From contig NZ_JAUOEO010000002.1 of NCBI RefSeq assembly GCF_030540825.1, positions 434,001 through 498,000 on the forward strand: 64,000 bases of DNA, given 5' to 3'. Every line of letters begins with the position of its first letter. The first letter of the stretch is position 1. The translations under genes were made by a program, and so were the position numbers. Shown piece by piece: positions 17,653 through 26,410 of the stretch. This DNA comes from Flavivirga spongiicola. GTDB lineage: Bacteria; Bacteroidota; Bacteroidia; Flavobacteriales; Flavobacteriaceae. The notes beneath the pieces were generated by a model, which saw only the letters and a program-made list of their open reading frames with translations, ran no database searches and was not told where the DNA came from.

Positions 17653-18804
17653 TTATACAAACATCTTTTGTAATAACCCTTTTTTAAAGGCTTTACTATT
17701 TTCTATTTTGGTATTCAAGGCTTCAATTTTTAAATCTATATCTGATAAGAAATTAGCTATTTTGGTTTGTTCTTGAAGAACTGGTATTTTAATTTTTACA
17801 GTAGAGTAATCTTTAAAATAAATATGAGGAATTGTACTTCCTGTAATGAATTTCAAAAAATTTATATTACTTAAAAGACAATAAACAAAATACAAATTAA
17901 CATCTTTTATAGGTTTTATAATATCTAAAGTACCTAATACTGAAGAGTATGCATCACACAATAAAGTTCGTCCAACTCCTGCACCATCTTTTACGATTGA
18001 AATATAAGGTTCTTTTTCTCTGTAAAAATCTATTTTTTTTAGTAATCCTGAAGCGCCATAAATTTTATAATTTCCATTATTTTCTTCTATAGTATTTGCT
18101 GAAATATTTGAAGATTTTTTTATTGCAACCTCCCCCAATTTCTTCTCTTCCCATTCAGGAAAGGTATTCCCATTATCATCTTTAAAACGTAGTTCTTGAT
18201 TAAAGATTTTTTGCATTACACCTTTTTTATACTCCTCTAAAAGAGTTTTCTTTTTGGTGAGTTTGGTTATTTTATCATCTACATCTGTTAAAAATGATGC
18301 TATTTTTTGTTGTTCTGAGGCTTTAGGGATGTTAATCGGAATGCTTTTTAAATCTCCTGTAGTAAATCCTTTTATTGATGTTCCTTGAGAGTATTGATGT
18401 AACAATTTATTTCTTGATAAAAAGTAATATGCTATATAATAACTATTATCTTTTATTGGAATAAGATTTGCAAAATCTTGACTTGTACACAAATCTACTA
18501 TTGAAACAAATAATTTACCAACACCTACTCTTGAAACAAAAAGAACACTATTTTTAGGTATTAATTTCGTAGCACTTTCATTAACTGCTTTCGTTGACAA
18601 ATAACGTGTTATTTCAATATTTAAAATATCTTTTTCTTTAACGTCTGAACTTGAAATCCAAGGTATATCTCCCACCCAATAATCTTTATTATTTGTAGAC
18701 GGAGTTCCTCCTCCCATAAAAACACCTAAGTCTCCTAACCTTAAATTATTCCATTTCTCTTTAAATTCTGGAAACCTCAACTGTGGTATTAATTGCTTTT
18801 CCAT
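17653..18804 (-). CDS. hsdS: Type I restriction-modification specificity subunit S
   Basis: This DNA-recognition subunit (383 aa) has two target-recognition domains, about residues 10-160 and 215-340. Each is followed by a conserved helix that sets the spacer, QQKIASFLTDVDDKI and QTKIANFLSDIDLKI, and each helical segment ends in a K-K-G-x-x-Q-K-M/I motif. The two domains are unalike, so the site is probably asymmetric and bipartite. The recognition sequence cannot be read from the protein. It is one base from hsdM. No second hsdS or recombinase for shuffling is present. Confidence 0.95.
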   Translation of the reverse strand: MEKQLIPQLRFPEFKEKWNNLRLGDLGVFMGGGTPSTNNKDYWVGDIPWISSSDVKEKDILNIEITRYLSTKAVNESATKLIPKNSVLFVSRVGVGKLFVSIVDLCTSQDFANLIPIKDNSYYIAYYFLSRNKLLHQYSQGTSIKGFTTGDLKSIPINIPKASEQQKIASFLTDVDDKITKLTKKKTLLEEYKKGVMQKIFNQELRFKDDNGNTFPEWEEKKLGEVAIKKSSNISANTIEENNGNYKIYGASGLLKKIDFYREKEPYISIVKDGAGVGRTLLCDAYSSVLGTLDIIKPIKDVNLYFVYCLLSNINFLKFITGSTIPHIYFKDYSTVKIKIPVLQEQTKIANFLSDIDLKIEALNTKIENSKAFKKGLLQKMFV

Positions 18805-18805
18805 A

Positions 18806-20407
18806 TTAAAAAGGTGTTTTAATATTTAATTCTTTACAATAAGTAGCTATACGTTTATCGGTTTCTGTTATTTCAATATCTAATGCTTGTATTTCTTTTG
18901 CAATTGCATCAATATCAATATGTTCTTCTTCTTCAAAAGTATCAACATAACGAGATATATTTAGGTTGTAATCGTTCTCTGCAATTTCTTCTAAAGATGC
19001 TCTATAACTGTATTTATCTAATACCTCTCTATTAGTATAGGTATCTACAATATCATCAATATGGCTTGGTAGTAGTTTATTGTCTTTACCTTGTTTTTCA
19101 AAATGGTTGGAAGCATCTATGAATAATACATCTTCGTTAACTTCTCTACATTTTTTAATTACTAAAATACAGGTAGGTATTCCTGTACCAAAAAAAATGT
19201 TTGCAGGTAGACCAATAACGGCATCAATGTAATTTCTATCTTCTATTAAATAACGCCTTATATGTGCTTCTGAACTACCTCTAAATAATACACCGTGGGG
19301 TAATACCGTTGCCATTATTCCGTTTTCATCTAAATGATGCACCATATGCTGTACAAAGGCGAAATCTGCTTTGGTTTTAGGTGCTAACTTACCGTACTGA
19401 CTAAATCTGTCATCGGTACTAAAAATACCTTTTGCACTCCACTTTGCCGAAAATGGTGGGTTTGCTACAATAGCCTCAGCTTTTAAATCTATATCAATAT
19501 GTTGTGGTTCTTCTAAAGTATCTTCTTGTTTAATATCGAACTTAGAAAAATGTACATCGTGTAAAATCATGTTCATACGTGCGAGGTTATATGTAGTTCG
19601 ATTTAATTCTTGACCATAAAACATACCTACATCATCAACTTCTTTTGCTACACGTAATAATAGTGAACCACTTCCACATGTTGGATCGTACACCGATTTA
19701 ATACGTTTTTTACGAGTAGTTACAATTTTTGCTAATATGGTAGATACTTCTTGAGGTGTATAAAATTCTCCTGCCTTTTTTCCTGCTCTTGAGGCAAACT
19801 CACCAATTAGATATTCATACGCATCACCTAATAAATCACTTTCTGTATCTTTAAGCTTGAAGTCAATTTCATCTAAATGAATTAATATTTTGGCAATGAC
19901 TTCATTTTGAGCTTTTACTGTTCTTCCTAATTTAGAAGAGGTTAAATCTAAATCTTCAAATAGGCGTACAAAATCATCTTCTGATTCTGTACCCATTGTA
20001 CTCTGTTCAATGTTGTTAAGAATACGTTCTAAATCTTCTATGATGAAAAACTGTTTCGCTTCATCATTGTCATTGGTTTCAATTTCGGTAAGGTTATTTC
20101 CTTTTTGAGCAATAGAGGTAAATAATTCACTTGGTTTTAAAAAGTAACCTAAGTTTTTAACACAAGCCTTTTTAACTGCTTCTACATACAATTTGCCATT
20201 ATCTGAATTTTCATCTAACTGCTCATAGGTGATATTGTCTGGAGCTAATATCTCGTCTGCATATATGTGTAATTTCTCTGAAAGGTATTTAAAGAATATA
20301 AAGCCTAAGATGTAGTTTCTATAGTCGTCTGCATCCATTTTGCCCCTTAGTAGGTTAGCAATAGCCCATAATTGTTTTTCGAGTAGTTTTTTTTGTTCTT
20401 CTGACAT
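18806..20407 (-). CDS. hsdM: Type I restriction-modification methyltransferase subunit M
   Basis: This N6-adenine methyltransferase (533 aa) has an N-terminal helical HsdM domain, the SAM motif DPTCGSGSLLLRVA near residue 239 and the catalytic NPPF motif (IVANPPFSAKW) near residue 312. It is the first gene of the operon. The ~270 bases up to the divergent radC-like gene must hold its promoter. Full length with intact motifs, so methylation activity is expected. Confidence 0.96.
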   Translation of the reverse strand: MSEEQKKLLEKQLWAIANLLRGKMDADDYRNYILGFIFFKYLSEKLHIYADEILAPDNITYEQLDENSDNGKLYVEAVKKACVKNLGYFLKPSELFTSIAQKGNNLTEIETNDNDEAKQFFIIEDLERILNNIEQSTMGTESEDDFVRLFEDLDLTSSKLGRTVKAQNEVIAKILIHLDEIDFKLKDTESDLLGDAYEYLIGEFASRAGKKAGEFYTPQEVSTILAKIVTTRKKRIKSVYDPTCGSGSLLLRVAKEVDDVGMFYGQELNRTTYNLARMNMILHDVHFSKFDIKQEDTLEEPQHIDIDLKAEAIVANPPFSAKWSAKGIFSTDDRFSQYGKLAPKTKADFAFVQHMVHHLDENGIMATVLPHGVLFRGSSEAHIRRYLIEDRNYIDAVIGLPANIFFGTGIPTCILVIKKCREVNEDVLFIDASNHFEKQGKDNKLLPSHIDDIVDTYTNREVLDKYSYRASLEEIAENDYNLNISRYVDTFEEEEHIDIDAIAKEIQALDIEITETDKRIATYCKELNIKTPF

Positions 20408-20677
20408 TAATTGGTATTAGTTTTTAAGAAAATTCATCTAAGTTCAAATATAGAAAAAGAAATTAAGCTAAATAGAGAATTAATATTATTCTCTATGCAT
20501 AAAAGCTTTTCATAACGGCTTAACTTTCTCCTTTTGAAATATTTCCCAATAGAATAAGATAACACCCTGTTTTCTTTTATTATAATTAAAAATGTTTGTC
20601 TTTTTTGCTATTTTTATCCATCAGACACAAGTTAAAAAACACATCTTCAATTTTGAAAAAAGTCTTACATTTACGCT

Positions 20678-21301
20678 ATGGACATAAAACTAACAGAAGC
20701 TGAAAAAATTAAAATCCTTAATTCCGATGATATATACGGGATTATGCAAAAAGTTCTACTTCGAGAAAACAAAATTGACCAAAACAGAGAACATTTTTGG
20801 GTTATTGGTTTAGAAAATAACAATCGGATTCTTTTTATAGAACTCATAAGTTTAGGAACTGTAAATAAAACATTTGCAGAGCCTATGGAGGTATTTAGTT
20901 TTGCATTGCAAAAAAGAGCTGTAAAAATAATTTTATGCCATAACCACCCAAGTGGAGAATTAAAACCCTCTGAGGCAGACAAAGATGTTTCGGACAAATT
21001 AATTCAAGTAGGAATAATTGTTAACACCGAAGTAATTGACCATTTGATTATTTCAACTAAAAGCTACCTCAGCTTTGCAGACACAGGTCTTTTAAGTGAA
21101 TTGAAAAAAAGTACAAAGTATGTTCCTAAATATGTATTGGAACAGAGGATTAAAAAAGAGGCTACTGAAATTGCTAAAAAAAAGAATACACTTGAAATTG
21201 CTAAAACAATGAAAAGAAATGGAATTGACAAACACACAATTTCTGAATCAACAGGGCTTTCATTGGAGGAAGTTGAAAAATTGAGAGTGAGGAAGAAATA
21301 A
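20678..21301 (+). CDS. RadC-like JAB-domain protein with HTH-like tail
   Basis: This 207-aa protein has a JAMM/MPN+ metalloprotease-like domain with the motif HNHPSGELKPSEAD near residue 90 (His, His, Ser, Asp of the zinc site). RadC-like proteins of this kind are typical cargo of Bacteroidota mobile elements; their role is unsettled. The last ~50 residues (KKEATEIAKKKN…GLSLEEVEKL) resemble the helical tail found on Rpn/PD-DExK proteins and could be an HTH. It diverges from hsdM and converges on the Rep gene with 15 bases between stops. Confidence 0.85.
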   Translation: MDIKLTEAEKIKILNSDDIYGIMQKVLLRENKIDQNREHFWVIGLENNNRILFIELISLGTVNKTFAEPMEVFSFALQKRAVKIILCHNHPSGELKPSEADKDVSDKLIQVGIIVNTEVIDHLIISTKSYLSFADTGLLSELKKSTKYVPKYVLEQRIKKEATEIAKKKNTLEIAKTMKRNGIDKHTISESTGLSLEEVEKLRVRKK

Positions 21302-21316
21302 AAACTAGTTATCTAT

Positions 21317-22393
21317 TTAAAATAGAACTTTATCAATTGAGTTCTTTAGGAGGTAATCTAATTTATAATCTAGTTCGTAATCGGTTAAATAATTTCCAGT
21401 ATTGGTATTAACCCAATCCATATCGGATATTCTATATTTCCAAATATCATATTCTGTAATTAACCGACTATTAGTCGTTTTTTTCTTTTCGTTAGGCAAT
21501 GTAAAACCAAAACTTTTAAATAGTTGATGAGAGTCAAAAGCTTTATATATAGTATGTAATCCTTTTGCGTATAAGCTCAAACCATCTAAATCACCTTTTG
21601 ACCTTTTTCTCTTTTTATTTGGATCTGGTTCACTTAGCATTTTAGCACCATATTTAATAACTTCAATTAAACCACTTTCTACTTTCTTAATTTTTACAAC
21701 ATCTTGTGCATTTTCAGAAGCCATATAAGCCCCATTTTTATTCCATTCCTTTTTCCATTCTTGCTTTAAATATAAAGCAATTTGTCTGTTTGGTGTAATA
21801 ATATGAAAATGTGGGTTATACCATCTCATAACGGCATTAAAATTACATTCTAAAGATTTAATTCCTTTTATTCTCATGGCATTAGTTCTTTGATGCCTTT
21901 TGTTGCACCTGTCTTTTATTCTAATAAAAGCTTTTCCCATATCATCAATACGTTGTTCTAATTTATTAGCTCTTACGGTTTTTAATGTAAGTGTTAAAAG
22001 ATGAGGTTCTTCCCATTTAATTAATTCTGGATAATACTTATTTAATAGTTCAGCTTTTCTAATGCCGCAGCAAGTGGCGCACCATCTGTTTCTACATAAG
22101 TCTGTATAAATTTTATTATCGAAGCTTATTAATTTGTTTTGACAATGAAAACTATTCCAATATCGTTTCGACCAATCTATTTCATCATTCTCTTTAGATA
22201 CATCGACTAAAGCCATTACTAAAGCATTTGTAATAACTTTTTTGTTAGCCCTTTTTAATAGTGATGGATTATCTATTAAATCTGTTCCCACTCCATTAAT
22301 GGTAAGACTTTTAGGCTTTTTAGTTAAATTGGCTGTCCTATCTTGTGCTAATGTATTGAATTGTTTATTCTGAATTAATCTGTGAGAAACCAT
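21317..22393 (-). CDS. HUH-type rolling-circle replication initiator (Rep-like)
   Basis: This 358-aa protein has a Cys-rich segment (CRNRWCATCCGIRKAE near residue 100) followed by LLTLTLKTV and an HUH motif in RWYNPHFHIITP (His-x-His near residue 192), then a candidate catalytic Tyr in VIKYGAKML near residue 245. That order is that of Rep_1/plasmid Rep proteins, which nick the origin and stay attached through Tyr. In an integrated element it may act on the excised circle or serve mobilisation. A GGGAGTACTCCC hairpin upstream of its partner HTH gene is a possible origin. Confidence 0.82.
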   Translation of the reverse strand: MVSHRLIQNKQFNTLAQDRTANLTKKPKSLTINGVGTDLIDNPSLLKRANKKVITNALVMALVDVSKENDEIDWSKRYWNSFHCQNKLISFDNKIYTDLCRNRWCATCCGIRKAELLNKYYPELIKWEEPHLLTLTLKTVRANKLEQRIDDMGKAFIRIKDRCNKRHQRTNAMRIKGIKSLECNFNAVMRWYNPHFHIITPNRQIALYLKQEWKKEWNKNGAYMASENAQDVVKIKKVESGLIEVIKYGAKMLSEPDPNKKRKRSKGDLDGLSLYAKGLHTIYKAFDSHQLFKSFGFTLPNEKKKTTNSRLITEYDIWKYRISDMDWVNTNTGNYLTDYELDYKLDYLLKNSIDKVLF

Positions 22394-22397
22394 TATT

Positions 22398-22736
22398 TCA
22401 GACTTTTGTTTTTTTAGAAAGTATATTTTCGGTTTCGACTTCTAACTCTTTTAAAGTTTTTTGTTTTCCTGTTTTTATCCAATCTTCAATAATTTCGGAC
22501 TTAAAAAAATATAGTCGATTACCTTTTTTATGGTATGGAATTTCATGACGTTGAACATAACCATATAAAGTAGGTACGCTTAAACTAGTAAGTTTTGCGA
22601 CTTCTTTAATGCTTAGAGGGTTGTTTTTTTCGGTTTGGGATTCAGCCTTATTGAGTATCAAGGCTTTTAATTCTCTCACTTCATTTGTGAGGGTTGCAAT
22701 AACGTTAGGTAATTGCTCAAATTTTAATGCTTCCAT
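22398..22736 (-). CDS. Helix-turn-helix protein, excisionase/MerR-like
   Basis: This ~112-aa protein has a C-terminal winged helix of the excisionase (HTH_17) type: PLSIKEVAKLTSLSVPTLYG then IPYHKKGNRLYFFKSEIIEDW. An N-terminal coiled coil (VIATLTNEVRELKALI) probably dimerises it. ATG at 22736 is preferred; GTG at 22742 is in frame two codons earlier. It lies four bases upstream of the Rep gene, so it may regulate excision and replication together. Confidence 0.85.
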   Translation of the reverse strand: MEALKFEQLPNVIATLTNEVRELKALILNKAESQTEKNNPLSIKEVAKLTSLSVPTLYGYVQRHEIPYHKKGNRLYFFKSEIIEDWIKTGKQKTLKELEVETENILSKKTKV

Positions 22737-22788
22737 TTTCACAGTATTTTAAATTGATACTGCAATGGTATAAAGGGCATTTAAGGGT

Positions 22789-22815
22789 AAAAATAGGGGA
22801 GTACTCCCTATTTTA
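22789..22815. other. Near-perfect palindrome with GGGAGTACTCCC core
   Basis: The sequence reads as AAAATAGGG(G)AGTACT(C)CCTATTTT, a hairpin of about 11 pairs with a one-base bulge. It overlaps the stop of the 22808 gene and, on the minus strand, is followed by a T run. It could be that gene's terminator or the nick-site hairpin for the nearby HUH Rep. Confidence 0.6.
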
Positions 22816-23875
22816 AGGATTGGTAGTGTTCTATTACTTTATTAGTGTGTAGGTATGCGGTATAACGCTTTTTGTCTTTACTCTTTTCGTTTTTCAAACC
22901 GTTAATATTACCGCGTATAGACCTTGCATTTGAATCTAGTATTTTAGCTATTAATTTTTGCATTTCACTTTGCGATTTACAATAATTTTTAAGGACACTA
23001 TCAATAAAACCTAAATAGTATAGATATGCTATTTGATAAGGCAAATTGCTATTAACAATATGTGTTGAAAGATTTTTAATGTTTAGATGCTTAACTTTTT
23101 CAAGCTCATTAAATTTATATTGAATTAGTTTTGGTAAAATTTTTTCCTGTTTGGATTTTATGTTTTCAATATTAATTTCATCCTTAATTCTTTTCTTTAA
23201 TTCTTGATTGATAAAATGCTTTGTCTTGTAGGTATTTAGTTTATTGTTGAAAAAATCTATTTGTGGTTCTAAATGAATAGGTATTTCATCATTGAACATT
23301 TTAAATTCTAGAAATTGAGAGTTTAAACTATCGAGAGTATCTATAATGTTGTTCATGTTATTCAAAGGTTCATCGCTAGTAAACAATTGAGATAATGTTT
23401 TAAACCCAACTCTTAAACAGTACATTGTCATTTTATCAATATTATAAATAACTCTACCATTGTTGAAAAGAAAACATTCAAAAAAATTTAATGTTAGTTG
23501 TTTTAAATCTTCAGGTTTATTTATTAAGTGTTTATTATTTTCAACTATAGTAACAAAATGATGGGAAGCAAAGAATAAATTAGTATTAGCCTCCACGCCA
23601 TAGTTTGTACATTTCTTATCTGATTGGTTTTTACTATCACCATTACAATAAAGACAGGAGGACTTTATTTTTTTAGGTAATGTATTATGAACATAGTGAG
23701 TGAATTTTATAAATATTTCTTCGTATAATTTAGTGCTGTTTAAATATTTTATTATGTAATCGCTGGGTGTTTTGCCGTATTTTTTTTCTAATGAACTTAA
23801 TGTTCCTTTTGGTAATTGAACAGTATTTGTTTTTACATTTTCAATATCTTCTATTCTTATTCCTATCTGCTTCAA
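22808..23875 (-). CDS. Mobile-element protein of unknown function
   Basis: This 355-aa, mostly helical protein shows no family that I recognise with confidence. A Cys pair region (CLYCNGDSKNQSDKKC) near residue 80 could bind zinc. The C-terminal 60 residues (ILDSNARSIRGNINGLKN then RYTAYLHTNKVIEHY) resemble tails seen in Bacteroidota mobile-element proteins, perhaps RteC-like regulators; this is a weak impression. It lies between the integrase and the HTH-Rep pair in the same direction, so a role in element maintenance is likely. Confidence 0.6.
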   Translation of the reverse strand: MKQIGIRIEDIENVKTNTVQLPKGTLSSLEKKYGKTPSDYIIKYLNSTKLYEEIFIKFTHYVHNTLPKKIKSSCLYCNGDSKNQSDKKCTNYGVEANTNLFFASHHFVTIVENNKHLINKPEDLKQLTLNFFECFLFNNGRVIYNIDKMTMYCLRVGFKTLSQLFTSDEPLNNMNNIIDTLDSLNSQFLEFKMFNDEIPIHLEPQIDFFNNKLNTYKTKHFINQELKKRIKDEINIENIKSKQEKILPKLIQYKFNELEKVKHLNIKNLSTHIVNSNLPYQIAYLYYLGFIDSVLKNYCKSQSEMQKLIAKILDSNARSIRGNINGLKNEKSKDKKRYTAYLHTNKVIEHYQSLK

Positions 23876-23981
23876 TGTCTTTTAATATAATTTATGCTTT
23901 GTAGTAAATATAGCATAAAACTAAAGAGGTATTTATGCGAGTTATAAAAACTATTTAACAATAGTTCAAAGAAATATAACT

Positions 23982-25226
23982 TTAGAAGTCAAGTAAACTA
24001 TTTGCGAATTCTTTTTTCGCTTCATCTTCAAAACCTGCAAAATAATTTTTTGTAACGCTGAGGTCGCTATGATTTAAGGCTTCGCTTATAAATTCCATAC
24101 TTGCTCCTTTACGCAATGAATTAGTAGCAAATGAGTGTCTAGCCCAATAGGTCGATAAATCGTTTGGTAAATCGTTTCTATTTGCTATTCTCTTAATATG
24201 GTCGTTAATGTATCGAGTGAAATTTTTTATCTTTTTGTATTGTATTGCGCTATCATCTTTTTGAGTAACAATATTAAAAACATATCCATTTTTATTATTG
24301 TTGCCATATTCCAAAATAATCCTTTTTGTAAAGTCGGTTAAGTAGATTGTAATTGTTGTTTTTTCGGCTGTCTTATCAAATGTTTTAGCTCTATAATAAG
24401 AAAAGCTATCATTTTTAATATCTGAGTATTTAAGTAATGCTATATCTTTTAAATTCATACCATTGCAAGCATAACTAAAAAACCAAAAATCTTTAGCTTG
24501 TTTTTCGTTATCATTTAAAACCTCAGCTTCAAACAATTTTTTAAGTTGTAAAGAATTTAAGGCTTTTTTTACTTTTTTTGTTCGGGGTATTTTATATTTA
24601 TTTTTCCCAAATGGGTAAATATCTTTGCTAATGTCATTAGCTTCAATGGCATTATTGAAAATGACTCTTAGTGTTCTGGTGTAAATGGCTATTGTTGTAT
24701 AGCTTTTACCTTTAGCGATCATAAATTTTTGATAATCATTTAACCAATCAATTGTAATGGCATCAAAAGTAAGTTTGTTTATAGGGCAATTATTTTGGTC
24801 TTGGCTAAACTTTGCCAATGAGTTAAGCGTATATTTATAACTTTCAGCCGTTCCAATTTTATCGTTTTTAGTATTTTTTTGAATAACTAAGTTAAAATGA
24901 TATTGTACATTGTTTTTGTCTGAGGACTTTCTGAATAATTTGGTTTCAAATTTCGAAAAATCAAAAGCGGTCATTTCTTTCGCTTCATTGTTTGCTCTGG
25001 TTTCAATGGATTGAAGTTTTAAACGCATTTCATTATTTGAACCTCTTAAATTTTTGTTTTCTGGGTTTATCCAAATTGTTTCAAACTCTTTAGTTGTTAA
25101 GTCAATATCTAAAGAATAACGCTTTACTTTTTTAGTGAATTTATTGTAAACTCTTAACTTAACAGGATACTTTCCGTTTTCTTTAATTCGCCTTTCATCT
25201 AAAACTATTGAAATATTGTAACCCAT
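23982..25226 (-). CDS. Tyrosine recombinase (integrase) of the tRNA-Arg element
   Basis: This 414-aa integrase has an arm-binding N-terminus (about 1-95, starting MGYNISIVLDERR), a SAM-like core-binding domain (about 105-200) and a catalytic domain. The catalytic part has ACNGMNLKDIALLKY in box I, where the usual Arg is replaced, as in many Bacteroidota integrases including IntDOT-type enzymes. Box II is YWARHSFATNSLRKG near residue 358 and the nucleophile Tyr is in SVTKNYFAGF near residue 394. Located 173 bases from attR with iterons just upstream of its start. Confidence 0.94.
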   Translation of the reverse strand: MGYNISIVLDERRIKENGKYPVKLRVYNKFTKKVKRYSLDIDLTTKEFETIWINPENKNLRGSNNEMRLKLQSIETRANNEAKEMTAFDFSKFETKLFRKSSDKNNVQYHFNLVIQKNTKNDKIGTAESYKYTLNSLAKFSQDQNNCPINKLTFDAITIDWLNDYQKFMIAKGKSYTTIAIYTRTLRVIFNNAIEANDISKDIYPFGKNKYKIPRTKKVKKALNSLQLKKLFEAEVLNDNEKQAKDFWFFSYACNGMNLKDIALLKYSDIKNDSFSYYRAKTFDKTAEKTTITIYLTDFTKRIILEYGNNNKNGYVFNIVTQKDDSAIQYKKIKNFTRYINDHIKRIANRNDLPNDLSTYWARHSFATNSLRKGASMEFISEALNHSDLSVTKNYFAGFEDEAKKEFANSLLDF

Positions 25227-25253
25227 TATCTTTTATTTATTCAAAAATAATCA

Positions 25254-25282
25254 TTTGCACACGTTTTCACAATATTTGCACA
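25254..25282 (+). repeat. Phased TTTGCACA-like repeats upstream of the integrase
   Basis: TTTGCACA at 25254-25261, TTTTCACA at 25264-25271 and TTTGCACA at 25275-25282 are spaced 10 and 11 bases. The 15-base string CACAATATTTGCACA also occurs at the left end. They lie 28-56 bases upstream of the integrase start and could bind the integrase or repress it. Confidence 0.6.
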
Positions 25283-25398
25283 AAAAATATATTAATAAAC
25301 AGATAATAGATATTAACCAACAAGTAGTATATTTACTTTAAACAGTAGAGTTTATGATTGTTTGTGTAGTAAATCAGTTATCAGTAAATAGTTTAATT

Positions 25399-25446
25399 CT
25401 TGATTACGGCTCAAGAGGTTGCAGGTTTGAATCCTGCCATGGTCAC
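25399..25446 (+). repeat. attR: right copy of the 48-base tRNA-Arg repeat
   Basis: It is identical to 14641-14688. It lacks the 5' half of the tRNA, so it is a duplicated 3' end and not a functional gene. It marks the right end of the type I R-M element. Confidence 0.93.
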
Positions 25447-25454
25447 GAATAAAT

Positions 25455-25508
25455 AAAAAACCAAACGTTAAATCAAGTTTACTTGAATTTATAAGTTTGG
25501 TTTTTTTA
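25455..25508 (+). terminator. Terminator after attR
   Basis: AAAAAACCAAAC (25455-25466) pairs with GTTTGGTTTTTTT (25495-25507) around a loop that itself contains a small TCAAGT/ACTTGA hairpin. It would have ended the tRNA transcript before the element integrated. Confidence 0.75.
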
Positions 25509-25551
25509 TTTTCAAAGCGGAGCTTTAAGGAAAAACAAGCGAAGCGTGGTT

Positions 25552-25568
25552 AATCCTGCCATGGTCAC
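25552..25568 (+). repeat. tRNA-Arg 3'-end remnant, copy 3
   Basis: AATCCTGCCATGGTCAC is 17 bases identical to the tRNA 3' end. It lies 106 bases after attR and is followed by its own terminator, so it is probably the scar of an older insertion at the same site. Confidence 0.75.
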
Positions 25569-25578
25569 ATCACTCAAG

Positions 25579-25608
25579 AAACCATGTCTGAAAAGACATG
25601 GTTTTTTT
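25579..25608 (+). terminator. Terminator after tRNA remnant copy 3
   Basis: AAACCATGTCT (25579-25589) pairs perfectly with AGACATGGTTT (25594-25604) around GAAA, a stable tetraloop, and is followed by T residues. Confidence 0.88.
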
Positions 25609-25677
25609 ATTTTATTAAAAAGCCAAATACAGTTTGATATTTTTCTATAAAATAAAAAAAGAACTGAGTTAGCAGTG

Positions 25678-25805
25678 TGGTTTCTTATTTGGAATCTTGA
25701 TCTTAACAGGATCTCCCCAGGTAATCCACCCTACCATGGTCACAGAAATACTTTCAATTAAATTCGTTACCCCGCAGTTTGTAGAAACTGTGGGGTTTTT
25801 GTTTT
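25678..25805 (+). repeat. Direct repeat DR-A: degenerate tRNA-Arg 3' end plus terminator
   Basis: The first 36 bases (25678-25713) are identical to 47921-47956. They are followed by a degenerate tRNA end (25718-25743; CAGGT..AATCC..CCATGGTCAC) and a strong terminator with CCCCGCAGTTT (25770-25780) pairing with AAACTGTGGGG (25785-25795) around GTAG, then TTTTT. The second copy is at 47921-48032. The pair brackets the 22-kb peptide/RND region. Confidence 0.82.
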
Positions 25806-25896
25806 CAGTTGATTTCGAAACAATTCGTTTAATGTCACTTTTTTGTTCCGCTAATGTTTCACCAAAAATCATATGTTTCACCAAAAGAAAAAAACT

Positions 25897-26064
25897 ATGG
25901 GAACAACACTAAAGTTTTACATCAACAAAAACAAAAAAAGTGCGATTGATAATCGCTGTCCAATTTACCTTCGAATGGTACACTGGACTTACTATATTAG
26001 ACTGGGCATAAAAGTGCGAGATTTTGGGTTACGAAATTTAACTTTGAGTTATGAAAAGAATTGA
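25897..26064 (+). pseudogene. Tyrosine recombinase fragment, N-terminal arm domain
   Basis: The frame from ATG 25897 (MGTTLKFYINKNKKSAIDNR, then CPIYLRMVH) is the typical start of a Bacteroidota integrase: the beta-strand arm-binding domain with the RCPIYLR motif. It stops after ~55 residues, while intact members run past 380. It lies just inside DR-A, where an island integrase would be expected. The sequence beyond the stop shows no continuation that I can find. Confidence 0.75.
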
Positions 26065-26178
26065 CATTGGGTTATTGAAATTAATTGAACAGGCAAAGTA
26101 AATCAAAGTTTAGCTTAGCTGAATTTCTCAATATGAAGATGACGTAAATTTGGGTACCCATTTTGGGCGCCAAAATCA

Positions 26179-26213
26179 CTCGTAATTAATTGTCCACTTT
26201 TTTGTTGCAAATC
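26179..26213. repeat. 35-base imperfect direct repeat, copy 1
   Basis: 30 of 35 bases match 41873-41907. On the minus strand both read as DLQQK-x-GQL, so they may be remnants of the same coding sequence. Copy 1 lies between the integrase fragment and the first transglutaminase-like gene. Confidence 0.6.
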
Positions 26214-26410
26214 CAAAACGGATATGCAATAAAATAATAAGAGGTAGTTTAAAAAAACTCATTTTTGTTAAATTTTCCTCCAATATGACAGAAATGACCT
26301 CTTTTTATAGCTGTTTTTATAATATATTTGATGTTATCTTTTTGAAAAATCAAAAATGTTTAGACAAGCATACAGAGGTTATTTACTTTTTAATCAAGAA
26401 AACTAAGTTT

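Larger units (their letters stand above)
14641..25446. mobile_element. Integrative element in tRNA-Arg carrying a type I R-M system
   Basis: The element is bounded by a perfect 48-base direct repeat, the 3' part of tRNA-Arg (14641-14688 and 25399-25446). It contains a tyrosine recombinase beside the right end, an HTH/excisionase-like protein, an HUH Rep protein, an unrecognised mobile-element protein, a RadC-like protein and hsdM-hsdS-hsdR. The tRNA is restored by the element's own copy. Rep suggests that the excised circle may replicate. No conjugation genes are seen, so transfer would need help from another element. Confidence 0.92.

Noticed and set aside
25399..25446. A second tRNA-Arg gene at the right att site
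   Set aside because: Only the 3' 48 bases are present. The acceptor 5' strand and D arm are missing, so it cannot fold as a tRNA.
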